From NCBI RefSeq assembly GCF_014174305.1, contig NZ_JABEQH010000021.1, positions 1-64,000 on the forward strand: 64,000 bases of DNA, read 5' to 3'. Each line of letters begins with the position of its first letter. Position 1 is the first letter of the stretch. The stretch comes from Gluconacetobacter johannae. GTDB lineage: Bacteria; Pseudomonadota; Alphaproteobacteria; Acetobacterales; Acetobacteraceae. The notes under the pieces are model-generated. The model had not been told where the DNA came from. It saw only the letters and a program-made list of their open reading frames with translations, and made no database searches. A program made the position numbers and the translations under genes. This document shows positions 48,519 to 57,366 of the stretch, in pieces.

Positions 48519-48992
48519 TTGCAGAAATTTCCGATGACAGGCAAAGGCCTGCAGCGGCTGGAAGAAGAACTTCGCAGGCTCAAGAGTGAGGAACGCCCGG
48601 CCATCATCCGTGCGATCGCGGAAGCACGCAGCCATGGCGACCTGTCCGAAAACGCCGAATACCACGCCGCGCGCGAACGCCAGTCCTTCACCGAGGGCCG
48701 CATCCTCGAACTGGAGGACATCGTCTCGGCCGCCGAGGTGATCGACCCGGCGACCCTGTCGGGCGACCAGGTGAAATTCGGCGCCCAGGTCAGCCTGGTC
48801 GATGAGGAAACCGACAAGGAAGCGACCTACCAGATCGTCGGCGTGCACGAGGCCGACATCAAGCAGGGCCTGCTGTCCATTTCCTCGCCGCTGGCCAAGT
48901 CCCTGATCGGCAAGCGGATCGGTGATTCGGTGTCCGTCCCGGCCCCCGGCGGGGATCGAACCTACGAGATCCTGGCCGTCACCTACGGCTGA
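48519..48992 (+). CDS. greA: transcription elongation factor GreA
   Basis: Rescues backtracked RNA polymerase by stimulating transcript cleavage. 157 aa from a TTG start: [22 protein letters not shown] is the conserved N-terminus, so the later ATG 48534 would truncate it. Coiled-coil tip [15 protein letters not shown] carries the catalytic acidic residues. The C-terminal domain is [17 protein letters not shown] and [21 protein letters not shown]. Lies after carB, as in many alphaproteobacteria. Confidence 0.96.
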   Translation: MQKFPMTGKGLQRLEEELRRLKSEERPAIIRAIAEARSHGDLSENAEYHAARERQSFTEGRILELEDIVSAAEVIDPATLSGDQVKFGAQVSLVDEETDKEATYQIVGVHEADIKQGLLSISSPLAKSLIGKRIGDSVSVPAPGGDRTYEILAVTYG

Positions 48993-49019
48993 GGACACGG
49001 ACAAGGCAATGCTGGGGAC

Positions 49020-50222
49020 ATGGGCATGATTACCCTGGACGACGTTCGCGCGGCCGCGTCCCGCATCGAGGGGCGCATCCTGCGGACGCCCACCGTGCCG
49101 TCGCACGCCCTGTCGAAGGCGACGGGCGCGGATGTCGTGCTCAAGCTCGACAACCTGCAGGCGGTGGGGTCGTTCAAGGAACGCGGCGCCGCCAACAAGC
49201 TGGCGCTGCTGACCCCGGCCGAGCGCGAACGCGGCGTCATCACCGTCTCCGCCGGCAACCACGCCCAGGGCGTGGCCCGCCACGCCGCCCTGCTGGGGAT
49301 CGACGCGGTGATCGTGATGCCGCGCTTCACCCCGGCCGCCAAGGTGACGCGCACCGCCGCCTGGGGCGCGCGCGTGGTGCTGGAAGGCAGCAGCTTCGCC
49401 GAGGCCACGGCCCACGCCAACGCCCTGTGCCAGCGCGAGGGACGCGTGTTCGTCCACCCGTATGACGATCCGGCGGTCATGGCCGGCCAGGGCACCTTCG
49501 CGCTGGAGCTGTTCGAGGATGCCGGGCCGCTGGACATGTTCGTCGGCCCGATCGGCGGCGGCGGCCTGCTGTCGGGCTGCGCGGTCGCGGCGGCCGCCCT
49601 TCGGCCGGGCATGGACATCGTGGGCGTGCAGGTCGAAAGCCATTCGTCCCTGTCCGCCTTTCCCGGCGACGAGGTCATGCCGCCCGGCGGCGCCACCATC
49701 GCCGAGGGCATCGCCGTCCTGCAGATCGGCCGCCAGCCGCTAGAGGTCATCCGCCAGCATGTCTCGCGCGTGCTGGTGGTGCCCGAACGCGCGGTCGAGG
49801 ACGCGATCACGCTGATGGCCGAGGGCGCCAAGCAGGTCAGCGAGGGCGCGGGCGCCACCGCGCTGGCGGCCGTGCTGACCTATCCGGAACTGTTCCAGGG
49901 CAAACGGGTCGCCCTGCCGGTGACCGGCGGCAATATCGACAGCCGCATCCTGGCCAACACCCTGCTGCGCTCGCTGCTGCGCGACGGGCGGCTGCTGTGC
50001 CTGAAGATGGAAATCCCCGACCGGCCGGGCATCCTGGCCGATATCTCGCGCACCATCGGCGAGGCCGGGGGCAACATCATCGAGGTCTCGCACCAGCGCC
50101 TGTTCACCGCCCCCAGCGTCCAGGCGGCGGAACTGGAAGTGATGATCGAAGCCCGCGACCCGTCGCACGCCCTCGATATCATGGGCGAGCTGTCGAAGAC
50201 CTACATCGTCCGACGGGTCTGA
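49020..50222 (+). CDS. threonine ammonia-lyase (catabolic type, with ACT domain)
   Basis: PLP enzyme converting threonine to 2-oxobutanoate and ammonia. 400 aa. PLP lysine in LQAVGSFKERGA near residue 55, SAGNHAQGVARHA, phosphate-cup GPIGGGGLLSG near 180 and SEGAGATALAAVL. A C-terminal ACT domain (LKMEIPDRPGILADISRTIGEAGGNIIEVSHQR) suggests allosteric control. Length and single ACT match the shorter TdcB-like class, not the 514-aa biosynthetic IlvA. Follows greA closely, with 27 bp between. Confidence 0.93.
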   Translation: MGMITLDDVRAAASRIEGRILRTPTVPSHALSKATGADVVLKLDNLQAVGSFKERGAANKLALLTPAERERGVITVSAGNHAQGVARHAALLGIDAVIVMPRFTPAAKVTRTAAWGARVVLEGSSFAEATAHANALCQREGRVFVHPYDDPAVMAGQGTFALELFEDAGPLDMFVGPIGGGGLLSGCAVAAAALRPGMDIVGVQVESHSSLSAFPGDEVMPPGGATIAEGIAVLQIGRQPLEVIRQHVSRVLVVPERAVEDAITLMAEGAKQVSEGAGATALAAVLTYPELFQGKRVALPVTGGNIDSRILANTLLRSLLRDGRLLCLKMEIPDRPGILADISRTIGEAGGNIIEVSHQRLFTAPSVQAAELEVMIEARDPSHALDIMGELSKTYIVRRV

Positions 50223-50257
50223 AACGCGGGGCGCCGCCCGCCTGCCTGGCCGCCCGC

Positions 50258-50470
50258 TCAGGTTTCGTCGAGGGTAAAGCCCACCTTCAGCGTGACCTGA
50301 TAATGGCTGACCTTGCCATCGACGACATGGCCGCGCGTTCCCACCACCTCGAACCAGCGCAGGGAATGCAGCGTCTCGGACGCGCGGGCCAGGGCGTTGG
50401 AAATCGCGCCCTCGATCGTGTCGGGCGACGACCCGACCAGTTCGAGAACCTTATAGACATGGCCGGACAT
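50258..50470 (-). CDS. dodecin (flavin-binding protein)
   Basis: 70 aa; assembles as a dodecamer that stores flavin. [42 protein letters not shown] and [13 protein letters not shown] are family features; the Trp (RWFEVV) that stacks on flavin is present, and a Gln in [10 protein letters not shown] matches. ATG 50470 has GGGGAG 9 nt upstream. Converges with the threonine ammonia-lyase gene. Confidence 0.93.
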   Translation of the reverse strand: MSGHVYKVLELVGSSPDTIEGAISNALARASETLHSLRWFEVVGTRGHVVDGKVSHYQVTLKVGFTLDET

Positions 50471-50537
50471 CGTTTTTCTCCCCCGATCCTGTGGAACGGG
50501 AAACGATGCCCGGCGGCGCCGGTTCCGGCGCGGCTGC

Positions 50538-51191
50538 CTATTTGGTGCCGAACAGGCGGTCGCCGGCATCGCCCAGGCCGGGGCGGATATAGCCGTGATC
50601 GTCCAGTTCGCGATCGATCGAACAGGTGACGATCTTCACGTCCGGATGCGCCTTCGACAGGAACGCCACCCCTTCGGGGGCCGCCAGCAGGCAGACGAAC
50701 ACCAGTTGCCGGGCGCCCGCGTGCTTCAGCCGGTCGATCGCGGCGGCGGCGCTGTGCCCGGTCGCCAGCATCGGATCGACGACGATGCAGACGCGCTCGC
50801 CGATATCCTCGGGCAGCTTCATGTAGTATTCGACCGGCTCCAGCGTCGCCGGATCGCGGAACAGGCCGATATGCCCCACGCGGGCGGCGGGCACCAGGTC
50901 GAGCATCCCGTCCAGGATCCCGTTGCCGGCCCGCAGGATCGACACCAGGCAAAGCTTCTTGCCCGACAGCAGATGCCCGTGGGTCCATTCCAGCGGCGTT
51001 TCGATTTCCACCGTTTCCAGCGGCAGGTCGCGCGTGGCCTCATAGGCCATCAGCAGGCTGAGTTCCCGCGTCAGGCGCCGGAACCCCGCCGTGGAGGTCT
51101 CCTTCTGGCGCAGGCGCGTCAGCTTGTGCTGGACGAGCGGATGGTCGAGCACGACCACGGAGGAAGGGTGGGATGTCTTTCGTTCGGTCAT
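50538..51191 (-). CDS. upp: uracil phosphoribosyltransferase
   Basis: Salvages uracil to UMP using PRPP. 217 aa. N-terminal [59 protein letters not shown] loop [19 protein letters not shown] and the C-terminal uracil-binding [16 protein letters not shown] are complete. It lies downstream of msrB on the same strand with a roughly 50-bp gap. Confidence 0.97.
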   Translation of the reverse strand: MTERKTSHPSSVVVLDHPLVQHKLTRLRQKETSTAGFRRLTRELSLLMAYEATRDLPLETVEIETPLEWTHGHLLSGKKLCLVSILRAGNGILDGMLDLVPAARVGHIGLFRDPATLEPVEYYMKLPEDIGERVCIVVDPMLATGHSAAAAIDRLKHAGARQLVFVCLLAAPEGVAFLSKAHPDVKIVTCSIDRELDDHGYIRPGLGDAGDRLFGTK

Positions 51192-51222
51192 GGCACCCCT
51201 TCTAGATCAGGCCGGGCGGCAC

Positions 51223-51254
51223 GGCTATTGCGTATCCGGGCTATTGCGTATCGG
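51223..51254. repeat. tandem 16-bp duplication at the msrB stop codon
   Basis: GGCTATTGCGTATCCG (51223-51238) and GGCTATTGCGTATCGG (51239-51254) are back-to-back copies with one mismatch. On the minus strand each copy contains the DTQ-stop codons of msrB, so the gene's last residues and stop are duplicated in the 3' untranslated region. Confidence 0.8.
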
Positions 51255-51636
51255 GTACGAAATCAAGCGCCACGCCGTTCATGCAGTAACGCTGCCCGGT
51301 CGGACGCGGCCCGTCGGGAAAGACATGGCCCAGATGCCCCTTGCAGGACGCGCAATGCACCTCGACGCGGACCATGCCGTGGCTGGTGTCCACCGTGGTC
51401 TCGACCGCCCCCGGCAGCGCGTCGAAATAGGATGGCCAGCCGCTGCCGCTTTCATACTTGGTTTCGGACCGGAACAGCGGCGTCCCGCAGGCCGCGCACC
51501 GGTACAGGCCGGCACGCTTCTCATCGTTCAGGGGGCTGGAGCCCGGACGTTCGGTCCCGTGCTCGCGCATCACGCGAACCTGCTCGGGCGTCAGGACGGC
51601 GCATCCCGCGCCGCAGCCCGGCTTATCCTGTTCCAT
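51241..51636 (-). CDS. msrB: peptide-methionine (R)-S-oxide reductase
   Basis: Repairs methionine-R-sulfoxide in proteins. 131 aa from ATG 51636 (GGGAGA upstream); the frame is open further upstream but lacks conserved sequence. Two zinc CxxC pairs ([25 protein letters not shown]), [12 protein letters not shown] and catalytic Cys in [13 protein letters not shown]. The N-terminal CGAGCAVL segment adds two cysteines. Ends in a tandemly duplicated 16-bp unit. Confidence 0.96.
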   Translation of the reverse strand: MEQDKPGCGAGCAVLTPEQVRVMREHGTERPGSSPLNDEKRAGLYRCAACGTPLFRSETKYESGSGWPSYFDALPGAVETTVDTSHGMVRVEVHCASCKGHLGHVFPDGPRPTGQRYCMNGVALDFVPDTQ

Positions 51637-51770
51637 CTGCCTGTCTCCCGCATGGTCGGTGGAAAAATGGCGGGCATCCACCACCCATCGCACGTTTGTA
51701 TCGACAAGACATTTCGCAAGTCCGTCGTTTGGTGCCATCATGGACGACAAAATCACGGGAGAGAATACCC

Positions 51771-53336
51771 ATGTCCGACCAGATTTCCTCCACCCAGGGC
51801 GCTCCGCAGGCCCGGCGCCCCGTCATGCTGGCCATCCTCGATGGTTTCGGATGGCGGGAAGACGTGTCGGACAACGCCGTGCACGCCGCCTACACCCCGG
51901 GCTTCGACCGGCTGTGGCAGGAGGGGCCGCGCGCCTTCCTCAAGACCAGCGGCGAGGATGTCGGGCTGCCGGACGGGCAGATGGGCAATTCCGAGGTCGG
52001 GCACCTCAATATCGGCGCGGGCCGGGTGGTGATGCAGGAACTGCCGCGCATCTTCCGCGCCATCCGCGACGGCAGCCTGGCGGCCAATCCGGTGCTGACC
52101 GGCCTCATCGCCACGCTGAAAGCCAGCGGCGGCACCTGCCACCTGATGGGCCTGGTCTCGCCCGGCGGCGTGCATGCCCACCAGGACCACGCGGTGGCGC
52201 TGGCCAAAATCCTGGTCGAGGCCGGGGTGCCGGTGGCCTTCCACGTCTTCACCGACGGCCGCGACACCCCGCCGCATTCGGGCCGGGACTATCTCGCGCG
52301 CCTGCGCGCGGACCTGCCGGATACGGTTGCCATCGCCACCGTCTCGGGCCGTTATTTCGCCATGGACCGCGACCGGCGCTGGGACCGCGTGACGAAGGCG
52401 TATGACGCCATCGTCTCGGCCAGGGGGCCGCACGGCGACGATCCGCTGGCGGTGCTGGACGCCGCCTATAAGGAGGGCGTCACCGACGAATTCCTGCCGC
52501 CCACCGTCATCGGGCCGTATGCCGGCATGAAGGACGGCGATGGCATCCTGTCCTTCAATTTCCGCGCCGACCGCATCCGCCAGTTGCTGGACGCGCTGCT
52601 GGAGCCGAATTTCGAGGGATTCGCCCGCGAGCAGGTGATTCATTTCGCCGCCGCGGTGGGCATGACGCGCTACAGCGACCGGCTGGCGGCGCTGATCGGC
52701 GTGCTCTTTCCCCCGCAGTCGCTGGACGATCTGCTGGGCGAGGTCGTCTCGCGCGCCGGGCGGCGGCAGCTCCGCATGGCCGAGACCGAGAAATACCCCC
52801 ACGTCACCTACTTCCTGAACGGCGGCAAGGAAGACCAGTTGCCCGGCGAGGACCGGATCATGGTCCCCTCGCCCAAGGTGGCGACCTATGACCTGCAACC
52901 CGAAATGTCGGCCCCGGAACTGACGGCGAAGGCCGTGGCGGCGATCGAGAGCGGCAAGTACGACCTGATCGTCCTGAACTACGCCAACCCCGACATGGTC
53001 GGCCATACCGGCGTGTTCAGCGCCGCCGTCAAGGCCGTCGAGGCCGTGGACCGGGGGCTGCGGCAGTTGGTCGAGGCCATCCATCGCCAGCGCGGCGCCC
53101 TGCTGGTCACCGCCGATCACGGCAATGCCGAGACGATGTTCGACCCCGCGACCGGCGGCCCACATACCGCCCACACGCTCAACGTCGTGCCGGTGGTGCT
53201 GACCGGGGTGCCCGAGGCACGGTTGCATAACGGGCGACTGGCCGACCTGGCGCCGACGCTGCTGGCCCTGATGGGCCTGCCGCAGCCGGCCGCGATGACC
53301 GGGACCTCGCTGCTGGGCGAGAAGCGGGCATCCTGA
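51771..53336 (+). CDS. gpmI: 2,3-bisphosphoglycerate-independent phosphoglycerate mutase
   Basis: Glycolytic/gluconeogenic interconversion of 3- and 2-phosphoglycerate with Mn ions. 521 aa from ATG 51771 (GGGAGAG). [14 protein letters not shown] (metal Asp), [19 protein letters not shown] (catalytic Ser), [40 protein letters not shown] and [11 protein letters not shown] (metal His/Asp) are all present. The stop overlaps a possible CTG start of the envC-like gene. Confidence 0.97.
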   Translation: MSDQISSTQGAPQARRPVMLAILDGFGWREDVSDNAVHAAYTPGFDRLWQEGPRAFLKTSGEDVGLPDGQMGNSEVGHLNIGAGRVVMQELPRIFRAIRDGSLAANPVLTGLIATLKASGGTCHLMGLVSPGGVHAHQDHAVALAKILVEAGVPVAFHVFTDGRDTPPHSGRDYLARLRADLPDTVAIATVSGRYFAMDRDRRWDRVTKAYDAIVSARGPHGDDPLAVLDAAYKEGVTDEFLPPTVIGPYAGMKDGDGILSFNFRADRIRQLLDALLEPNFEGFAREQVIHFAAAVGMTRYSDRLAALIGVLFPPQSLDDLLGEVVSRAGRRQLRMAETEKYPHVTYFLNGGKEDQLPGEDRIMVPSPKVATYDLQPEMSAPELTAKAVAAIESGKYDLIVLNYANPDMVGHTGVFSAAVKAVEAVDRGLRQLVEAIHRQRGALLVTADHGNAETMFDPATGGPHTAHTLNVVPVVLTGVPEARLHNGRLADLAPTLLALMGLPQPAAMTGTSLLGEKRAS

Positions 53337-53374
53337 ACCGCCGCCGTCGTCCGGCCGGGCCGGCGGGTCCCGCC

Positions 53375-54727
53375 TTGCCGGCCTGCCTGCTGGCCGCCTG
53401 CCTGCCCGCCCTCGGCGCCCCGGCGTGGGGCGAGTCCCACGGGACGGCCCGCCGCGCCCCCGCACACGCGGCCGCCAACCACCATCCGTCCGGCCATGCG
53501 GCGACACCCCGCGCGGACGCCGCCGCCAGTGCCGCACGGCGCGAAGTCGAACGCGCCCGCGCGCAGCAACAGGCCCTGATCGCCCGGCAACAGCAGCAGG
53601 CCCGCGACCTGCAGGCCCGCACCGAGGCGCGCAACTCCGCCCAGGCGCGCGCGCGGCAGGACATCGCCCGCGCCGCCGCCCTGTCGGCCGAAACCGTGGA
53701 CGCCACCGCCCGGTTGCAGGACACCGAACAGCGGACGGCCGACCTGGCCGACCGGGTCGCCGCCCTGCAGGCCGAACAGGCCCGTCTGCGCGCCGCGCTG
53801 GACCGGGATTCGGCGGACATCGCACCCACCCTGCCGCTGGCGGCGCGGCTGGCGCGCTATCCCGCCGATACGCTGCTGGCCGCCCCCCTGCCGCCCGACC
53901 GCGCGATCACCGGCCTGCTGGTGGTGCGGGGCCTCTCGGCGCGGCTGGAGCAGCAGGCCGGGGCGATTCGCCTCCGGCGCGCCGAACTGGCCCGGCTGGA
54001 CGACGACCTGACGCGGCAGGGCGCGCGCCTGGCGGATTTGCGGCAGCAACAGGCCGCCCAGCGCGACATCGTGGCCGGCGCGGCCCAGCGCGCGCGCGCC
54101 GCCCAGCGCCAGTCCAGTTCCGCCGCCACCCTGGCCGACCGGCAGGTCGAGGACGCCGCGCGCCAGGCCTCCAGCCTCCAGGACGCCGTCGCCCGGATCG
54201 AGGCGCTGGAGCAGGCCGCCGAAGACCGGCTGGAACGCGCGGCGCAGCAGGCCGCCCGCGCCCACCGCGCCGACGAGGCCGCCACCGCCCACGCCCGCGC
54301 GCAGGCCATCGCCCAGGGGCCCGGCCCCGGCCTGACGGCCCCCCCGGCCGGCACGCCCGCCGGACGCGGCGCGCCGGTGCCGGGCGCCATCGTCACCGCC
54401 TGGGGCAGCGGCACCGAGGCCGGACCCGCCACCGGCATCACCTACGCCCCGCCATCGGACGCCACCGTGCGGGCCCCCTGCGCCGGACAGGTCGATTTCG
54501 CCGGGCCGTTCCGGTCGTACGGGCAGATGGCCATCGTGGATTGCGGGCGGCATTACCGCTTCGTGCTGGCGGGGCTGGGCGCGCTCGCCATCTCCACCGG
54601 GCAGACGCTGGCCAGGGGCGCACCCGTCGGCCGCATGCCCGGCTGGACGGGCCAGGGCGGCCGGCCGACCCTGTTCGTGCAGTTGCGCCACGGCGGCACG
54701 GCGATCGACCCGGCCCCGTTTCTCTAG
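53375..54727 (+). CDS. EnvC-like murein hydrolase activator (coiled coil + degenerate LytM domain)
   Basis: 450 aa from TTG 53375. Secreted: hydrophobic CLLAACLPALGAPAWG. Long Gln/Arg/Ala coiled coil, about residues 48-310. C-terminal LytM/M23-type domain (TVRAPCAGQVDFAGPFRSYGQMAIVDCGRHY... and RPTLFVQLRHGGTAIDPAPF), in which the peptidase His-x-His and His-x3-Asp zinc ligands are not seen, as in EnvC activators. The TTG start lacks a basic n-region. In-frame CTG 53333, overlapping the gpmI stop (CTGA), would give NRRRRPAG before the signal core and may be the real start. The FtsEX complex (2 kb) is the probable partner; ctpA follows. Confidence 0.83.
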   Translation: MPACLLAACLPALGAPAWGESHGTARRAPAHAAANHHPSGHAATPRADAAASAARREVERARAQQQALIARQQQQARDLQARTEARNSAQARARQDIARAAALSAETVDATARLQDTEQRTADLADRVAALQAEQARLRAALDRDSADIAPTLPLAARLARYPADTLLAAPLPPDRAITGLLVVRGLSARLEQQAGAIRLRRAELARLDDDLTRQGARLADLRQQQAAQRDIVAGAAQRARAAQRQSSSAATLADRQVEDAARQASSLQDAVARIEALEQAAEDRLERAAQQAARAHRADEAATAHARAQAIAQGPGPGLTAPPAGTPAGRGAPVPGAIVTAWGSGTEAGPATGITYAPPSDATVRAPCAGQVDFAGPFRSYGQMAIVDCGRHYRFVLAGLGALAISTGQTLARGAPVGRMPGWTGQGGRPTLFVQLRHGGTAIDPAPFL

Positions 54728-54896
54728 ACGGCTTCTCTGGACAGTTTTCGCTTGAACCAAGTTCGGTATAAGATCATCGGATGATGACGGATAAGCGGCT
54801 CCCCTCGGGTCCGGTTTTCCTTGCGCCACCTATGCCGCACGGCATGCAGGCCGACAGCGATATCCGGCACGGCCGGCACTCAGGAGACGACACGGC

Positions 54897-56315
54897 ATGA
54901 AGTTCCGCACCGGCCTGCTGCTTGGAACCGCCTTTCTGGCAGGCATCGCGGCGGGGCCGCAGATCGCGCATTTCTCCGGCCCCTGGAACGGCGAAATCAC
55001 CTCGCACGCCCTGGCCGAGAGCCTGGCGAAAGACAGCGACTCGCCCGCCGAGAACTATCGCCTGCTGTCGCTGTTCGGCCATGTCCTGGAACAGGTGAAG
55101 GCGAACTACGTCGATCCGGTCTCCAACCGCGACCTGATCGTCAATGCGCTGAACGGCATGCTGAGCGGCCTGGACCCGCACAGCTCCTACATGACCGAAA
55201 AACAGTACGCCGACCTCCAGACCCGGACCAAGGGCGAATTCGGCGGTCTGGGGCTGGAGATTCATGGCGAGGACAATCACATCCGCGTCGTCTCGCCGAT
55301 CGACGACACGCCGGCGGCCCGCGCGGGCATCAAGCCCGGCGACTATATCGTCGCCATCGACGGTAAGAACATCGACGGCCTGCCGCAGGACGAGGCGGTG
55401 GAGCGGATGCGCGGCAAGCCGGACACCAAGATCACCCTGACCATCATCCGTGAAAAGACGCCCAAGCCCATCACCGTGACCATGACCCGGGCGATCATCC
55501 ATATCCAGGTCATCCGCTCGGCGCTGTACGACACCATCGGCTATATCCGCGTCTCGGAGTTCAACGAGGAAACCGGTCCGGGGCTGGAGGCCGCGTTCCG
55601 CAAGCTGAAGGACCAGTCGCACGGCAAGCTGGCCGGCCTGGTGCTGGATCTGCGGTCCGACCCCGGCGGCCTGCTGAACCAGGCGATCGAGGTCAGTTCC
55701 GACTTCATCCGCAACGGCCAGATCGTGTCCACCCGCGCCCGCCATTCCCAGGAAAGCCAGCGCTGGGACGCCCATGGCGCCGACATCACCGGCGGCCTGC
55801 CCATGGTGGTGCTGATAAATGGCGGATCGGCCTCGGCCAGCGAAATCGTGGCCGGCGCCTTGCAGGACCATCAGCGCGCCATCCTGGTGGGCGAGAAATC
55901 GTTCGGCAAGGGATCGGTCCAGACCATCCTGCCCATTCCGGGCAACGGCGCGCTGCGCCTGACCACCGCGCGGTACTACACGCCCTCGGGCCGGTCGATC
56001 CAGGGCCTGGGCATCGTGCCCGACGTCGCGGTGCGCGAAACGCGCGAGGATCCGGGCTACAGCATCCGCGAAGCCGACCTGGCCCACATCATCAAGAACC
56101 AGGGCGGCAACACCGCCAAGCCCCCCGCGCGGACCGACATGCCGGTGATGGCCACGTCCATTCCCGACCAGCCGCCCGCCAACTGGCCTTCCTTCGACCC
56201 CACCAAGCCCGCGACCGACTTCCAGCTCCAGCAGGGGCTGAAGATCGTCCGCGCCATGGCCGATCATCCCGTGGCGGCCCAGGCCATGCTCCACACCGCG
56301 CCGCGCAACGACTGA
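54897..56315 (+). CDS. ctpA: C-terminal processing peptidase (S41 family)
   Basis: Periplasmic serine protease. 472 aa with an N-terminal signal/anchor (GLLLGTAFLAGIAAGPQIA). S41 N-terminal helix YVDPVSNRDLIVNALNGMLSGLDPHSSYM; PDZ domain EFGGLGLEIHGEDNHIRVVSPIDDTPAARAGIKPGD; catalytic Ser in INGGSASASEIVAGALQDH and Lys in GEKSFGKGSVQT. The envC-like gene upstream and this protease form a common envelope pair. A 169-bp spacer before it may hold a promoter. Confidence 0.95.
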   Translation: MKFRTGLLLGTAFLAGIAAGPQIAHFSGPWNGEITSHALAESLAKDSDSPAENYRLLSLFGHVLEQVKANYVDPVSNRDLIVNALNGMLSGLDPHSSYMTEKQYADLQTRTKGEFGGLGLEIHGEDNHIRVVSPIDDTPAARAGIKPGDYIVAIDGKNIDGLPQDEAVERMRGKPDTKITLTIIREKTPKPITVTMTRAIIHIQVIRSALYDTIGYIRVSEFNEETGPGLEAAFRKLKDQSHGKLAGLVLDLRSDPGGLLNQAIEVSSDFIRNGQIVSTRARHSQESQRWDAHGADITGGLPMVVLINGGSASASEIVAGALQDHQRAILVGEKSFGKGSVQTILPIPGNGALRLTTARYYTPSGRSIQGLGIVPDVAVRETREDPGYSIREADLAHIIKNQGGNTAKPPARTDMPVMATSIPDQPPANWPSFDPTKPATDFQLQQGLKIVRAMADHPVAAQAMLHTAPRND

Positions 56316-56322
56316 CGCTGGC

Positions 56323-56823
56323 ATGACCGGGATGACGCCCCTGCCCTATCGCCGCAATGTCGGGGCCATGCTGTTCAACGCGGCCGGGCGGGTGCTGATC
56401 GCCCGCCGCACGGACATGGAAGGCGCCGGCGGGCCGCCCGACCAGGGCGTCTGGCAATGTCCCCAGGGCGGGATCGACGCGGACGAACAGCCCGAACAGG
56501 CGGTGCTGCGCGAACTGCACGAGGAAATCGGCACCGACCGGGCCGTCATCCTGGGCGCGCATCCCGACTGGCTGACCTACGACCTGCCGCCGGCGCTGCT
56601 TGGCCGGGCGCTGGGCGGGCGCTATCGCGGGCAGACGCAGAAATGGTTCGCCCTGCGCTTCCTGGGCACGGATGCCGATATCCGGCTGGACACGCACCAG
56701 CCCGCGGAATTCGATCTGTGGCAGTGGGTGGACCTGCCGACGCTGGCCGACCGCAACGTGGGCTTCAAGCGCGAGATCTACCGGACCCTGATCCGCGACT
56801 TCGCCCGATACGCCACCGGCTGA
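56323..56823 (+). CDS. rppH: RNA pyrophosphohydrolase RppH (Nudix)
   Basis: Removes pyrophosphate from 5' triphosphate mRNA to trigger decay. 166 aa. YRRNVGAMLFNAAGRVLIARR, WQCPQGGIDADEQPEQAVLRELHEEIGT (complete Nudix box), YRGQTQKWFALRFLG and EFDLWQWVDLPTL are diagnostic of RppH. Starts 7 bp after ctpA. Confidence 0.95.
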   Translation: MTGMTPLPYRRNVGAMLFNAAGRVLIARRTDMEGAGGPPDQGVWQCPQGGIDADEQPEQAVLRELHEEIGTDRAVILGAHPDWLTYDLPPALLGRALGGRYRGQTQKWFALRFLGTDADIRLDTHQPAEFDLWQWVDLPTLADRNVGFKREIYRTLIRDFARYATG

Positions 56824-56837
56824 GCCGGCGGCAGCCT

Positions 56838-56949
56838 CAGGGCGCTGCCCTGAAACCCGCCAAAGGGCCCAGCCCTTTGGAAACCCAGTCGTTTTATCTT
56901 TGATCGGGGTCCAGGGTCTCAGGCCCTGGTGGGTTCGGGCAACGCCCGA
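56838..56949. repeat. composite of four hairpins (REP/MITE-like intergenic element)
   Basis: The 132-bp gap between rppH and the Nudix gene is almost wholly dyads: CAGGGC/GCCCTG (56838-56852), CCAAAGGGC/GCCCTTTGG (56860-56880), CCAGGG/CCCTGG (56911-56929) and TCGGGC/GCCCGA (56935-56949). AACCCGCC (56854-56861) can also pair with GGTGGGTT (56928-56935), closing the inner two. The pattern fits an interspersed repeat I recall from Gluconacetobacter genomes; it may also terminate both convergent genes. Confidence 0.7.
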
Positions 56950-56955
56950 CGCTGT

Positions 56956-57366
56956 TCAGAGGCCGGATTTCAGCGCCGGCAGCACATGCTGGCGCAACAG
57001 CGGCGCCAGGACCGGTCCACCCGGCGGCGGGTCCAGCGCCAGGTCGAACCACCACATCTCCGCGATTTCCGCCCGGATCTCGGGCGCGCCGTCCAGCACG
57101 CCGCGATAGACGGCCGAGCGCACGATGAATCCGGGCTCGTTGGCGGCCGGGGCCTCGAAACGGCCCAGCAGCCCCGGACTGTCGCCCTGCAGGCGGCAGC
57201 CCAGTTCCTCGTCCAGTTCGCGCGCCAGGGTCTCGATTTCGGACTCGCCGGCCTCCGCCTTGCCGCCGGGCAGCATAAAGGCCGCCGTGCCCCGCTTACG
57301 CACCAGCAACAGCGCGCCCGCCCGCACGATCGCGGCGGAGACGACCCGGATCACCCGGTCGCTCAA
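56956..57366 (-). CDS. Nudix hydrolase (MutT-like)
   Basis: 136 aa. RVVSAAIVRAGALLLVRKR, then LPGGKAEAGESEIETLARELDEELGC, a full Nudix box. Substrate unknown, possibly an oxidised or non-canonical nucleotide. The start overlaps the stop of the emrB-like gene (ATGA, start 57366), so it is the last gene of the emrA-emrB transcript. Confidence 0.9.
   Translation of the reverse strand: MSDRVIRVVSAAIVRAGALLLVRKRGTAAFMLPGGKAEAGESEIETLARELDEELGCRLQGDSPGLLGRFEAPAANEPGFIVRSAVYRGVLDGAPEIRAEIAEMWWFDLALDPPPGGPVLAPLLRQHVLPALKSGL

Noticed and set aside
54728-54896. ctpA promoter around TATAAG (near 54767) and TTGAAC
   Set aside because: The spacing is about 9-10 bp and the alternative -35 is weak; not reliable.
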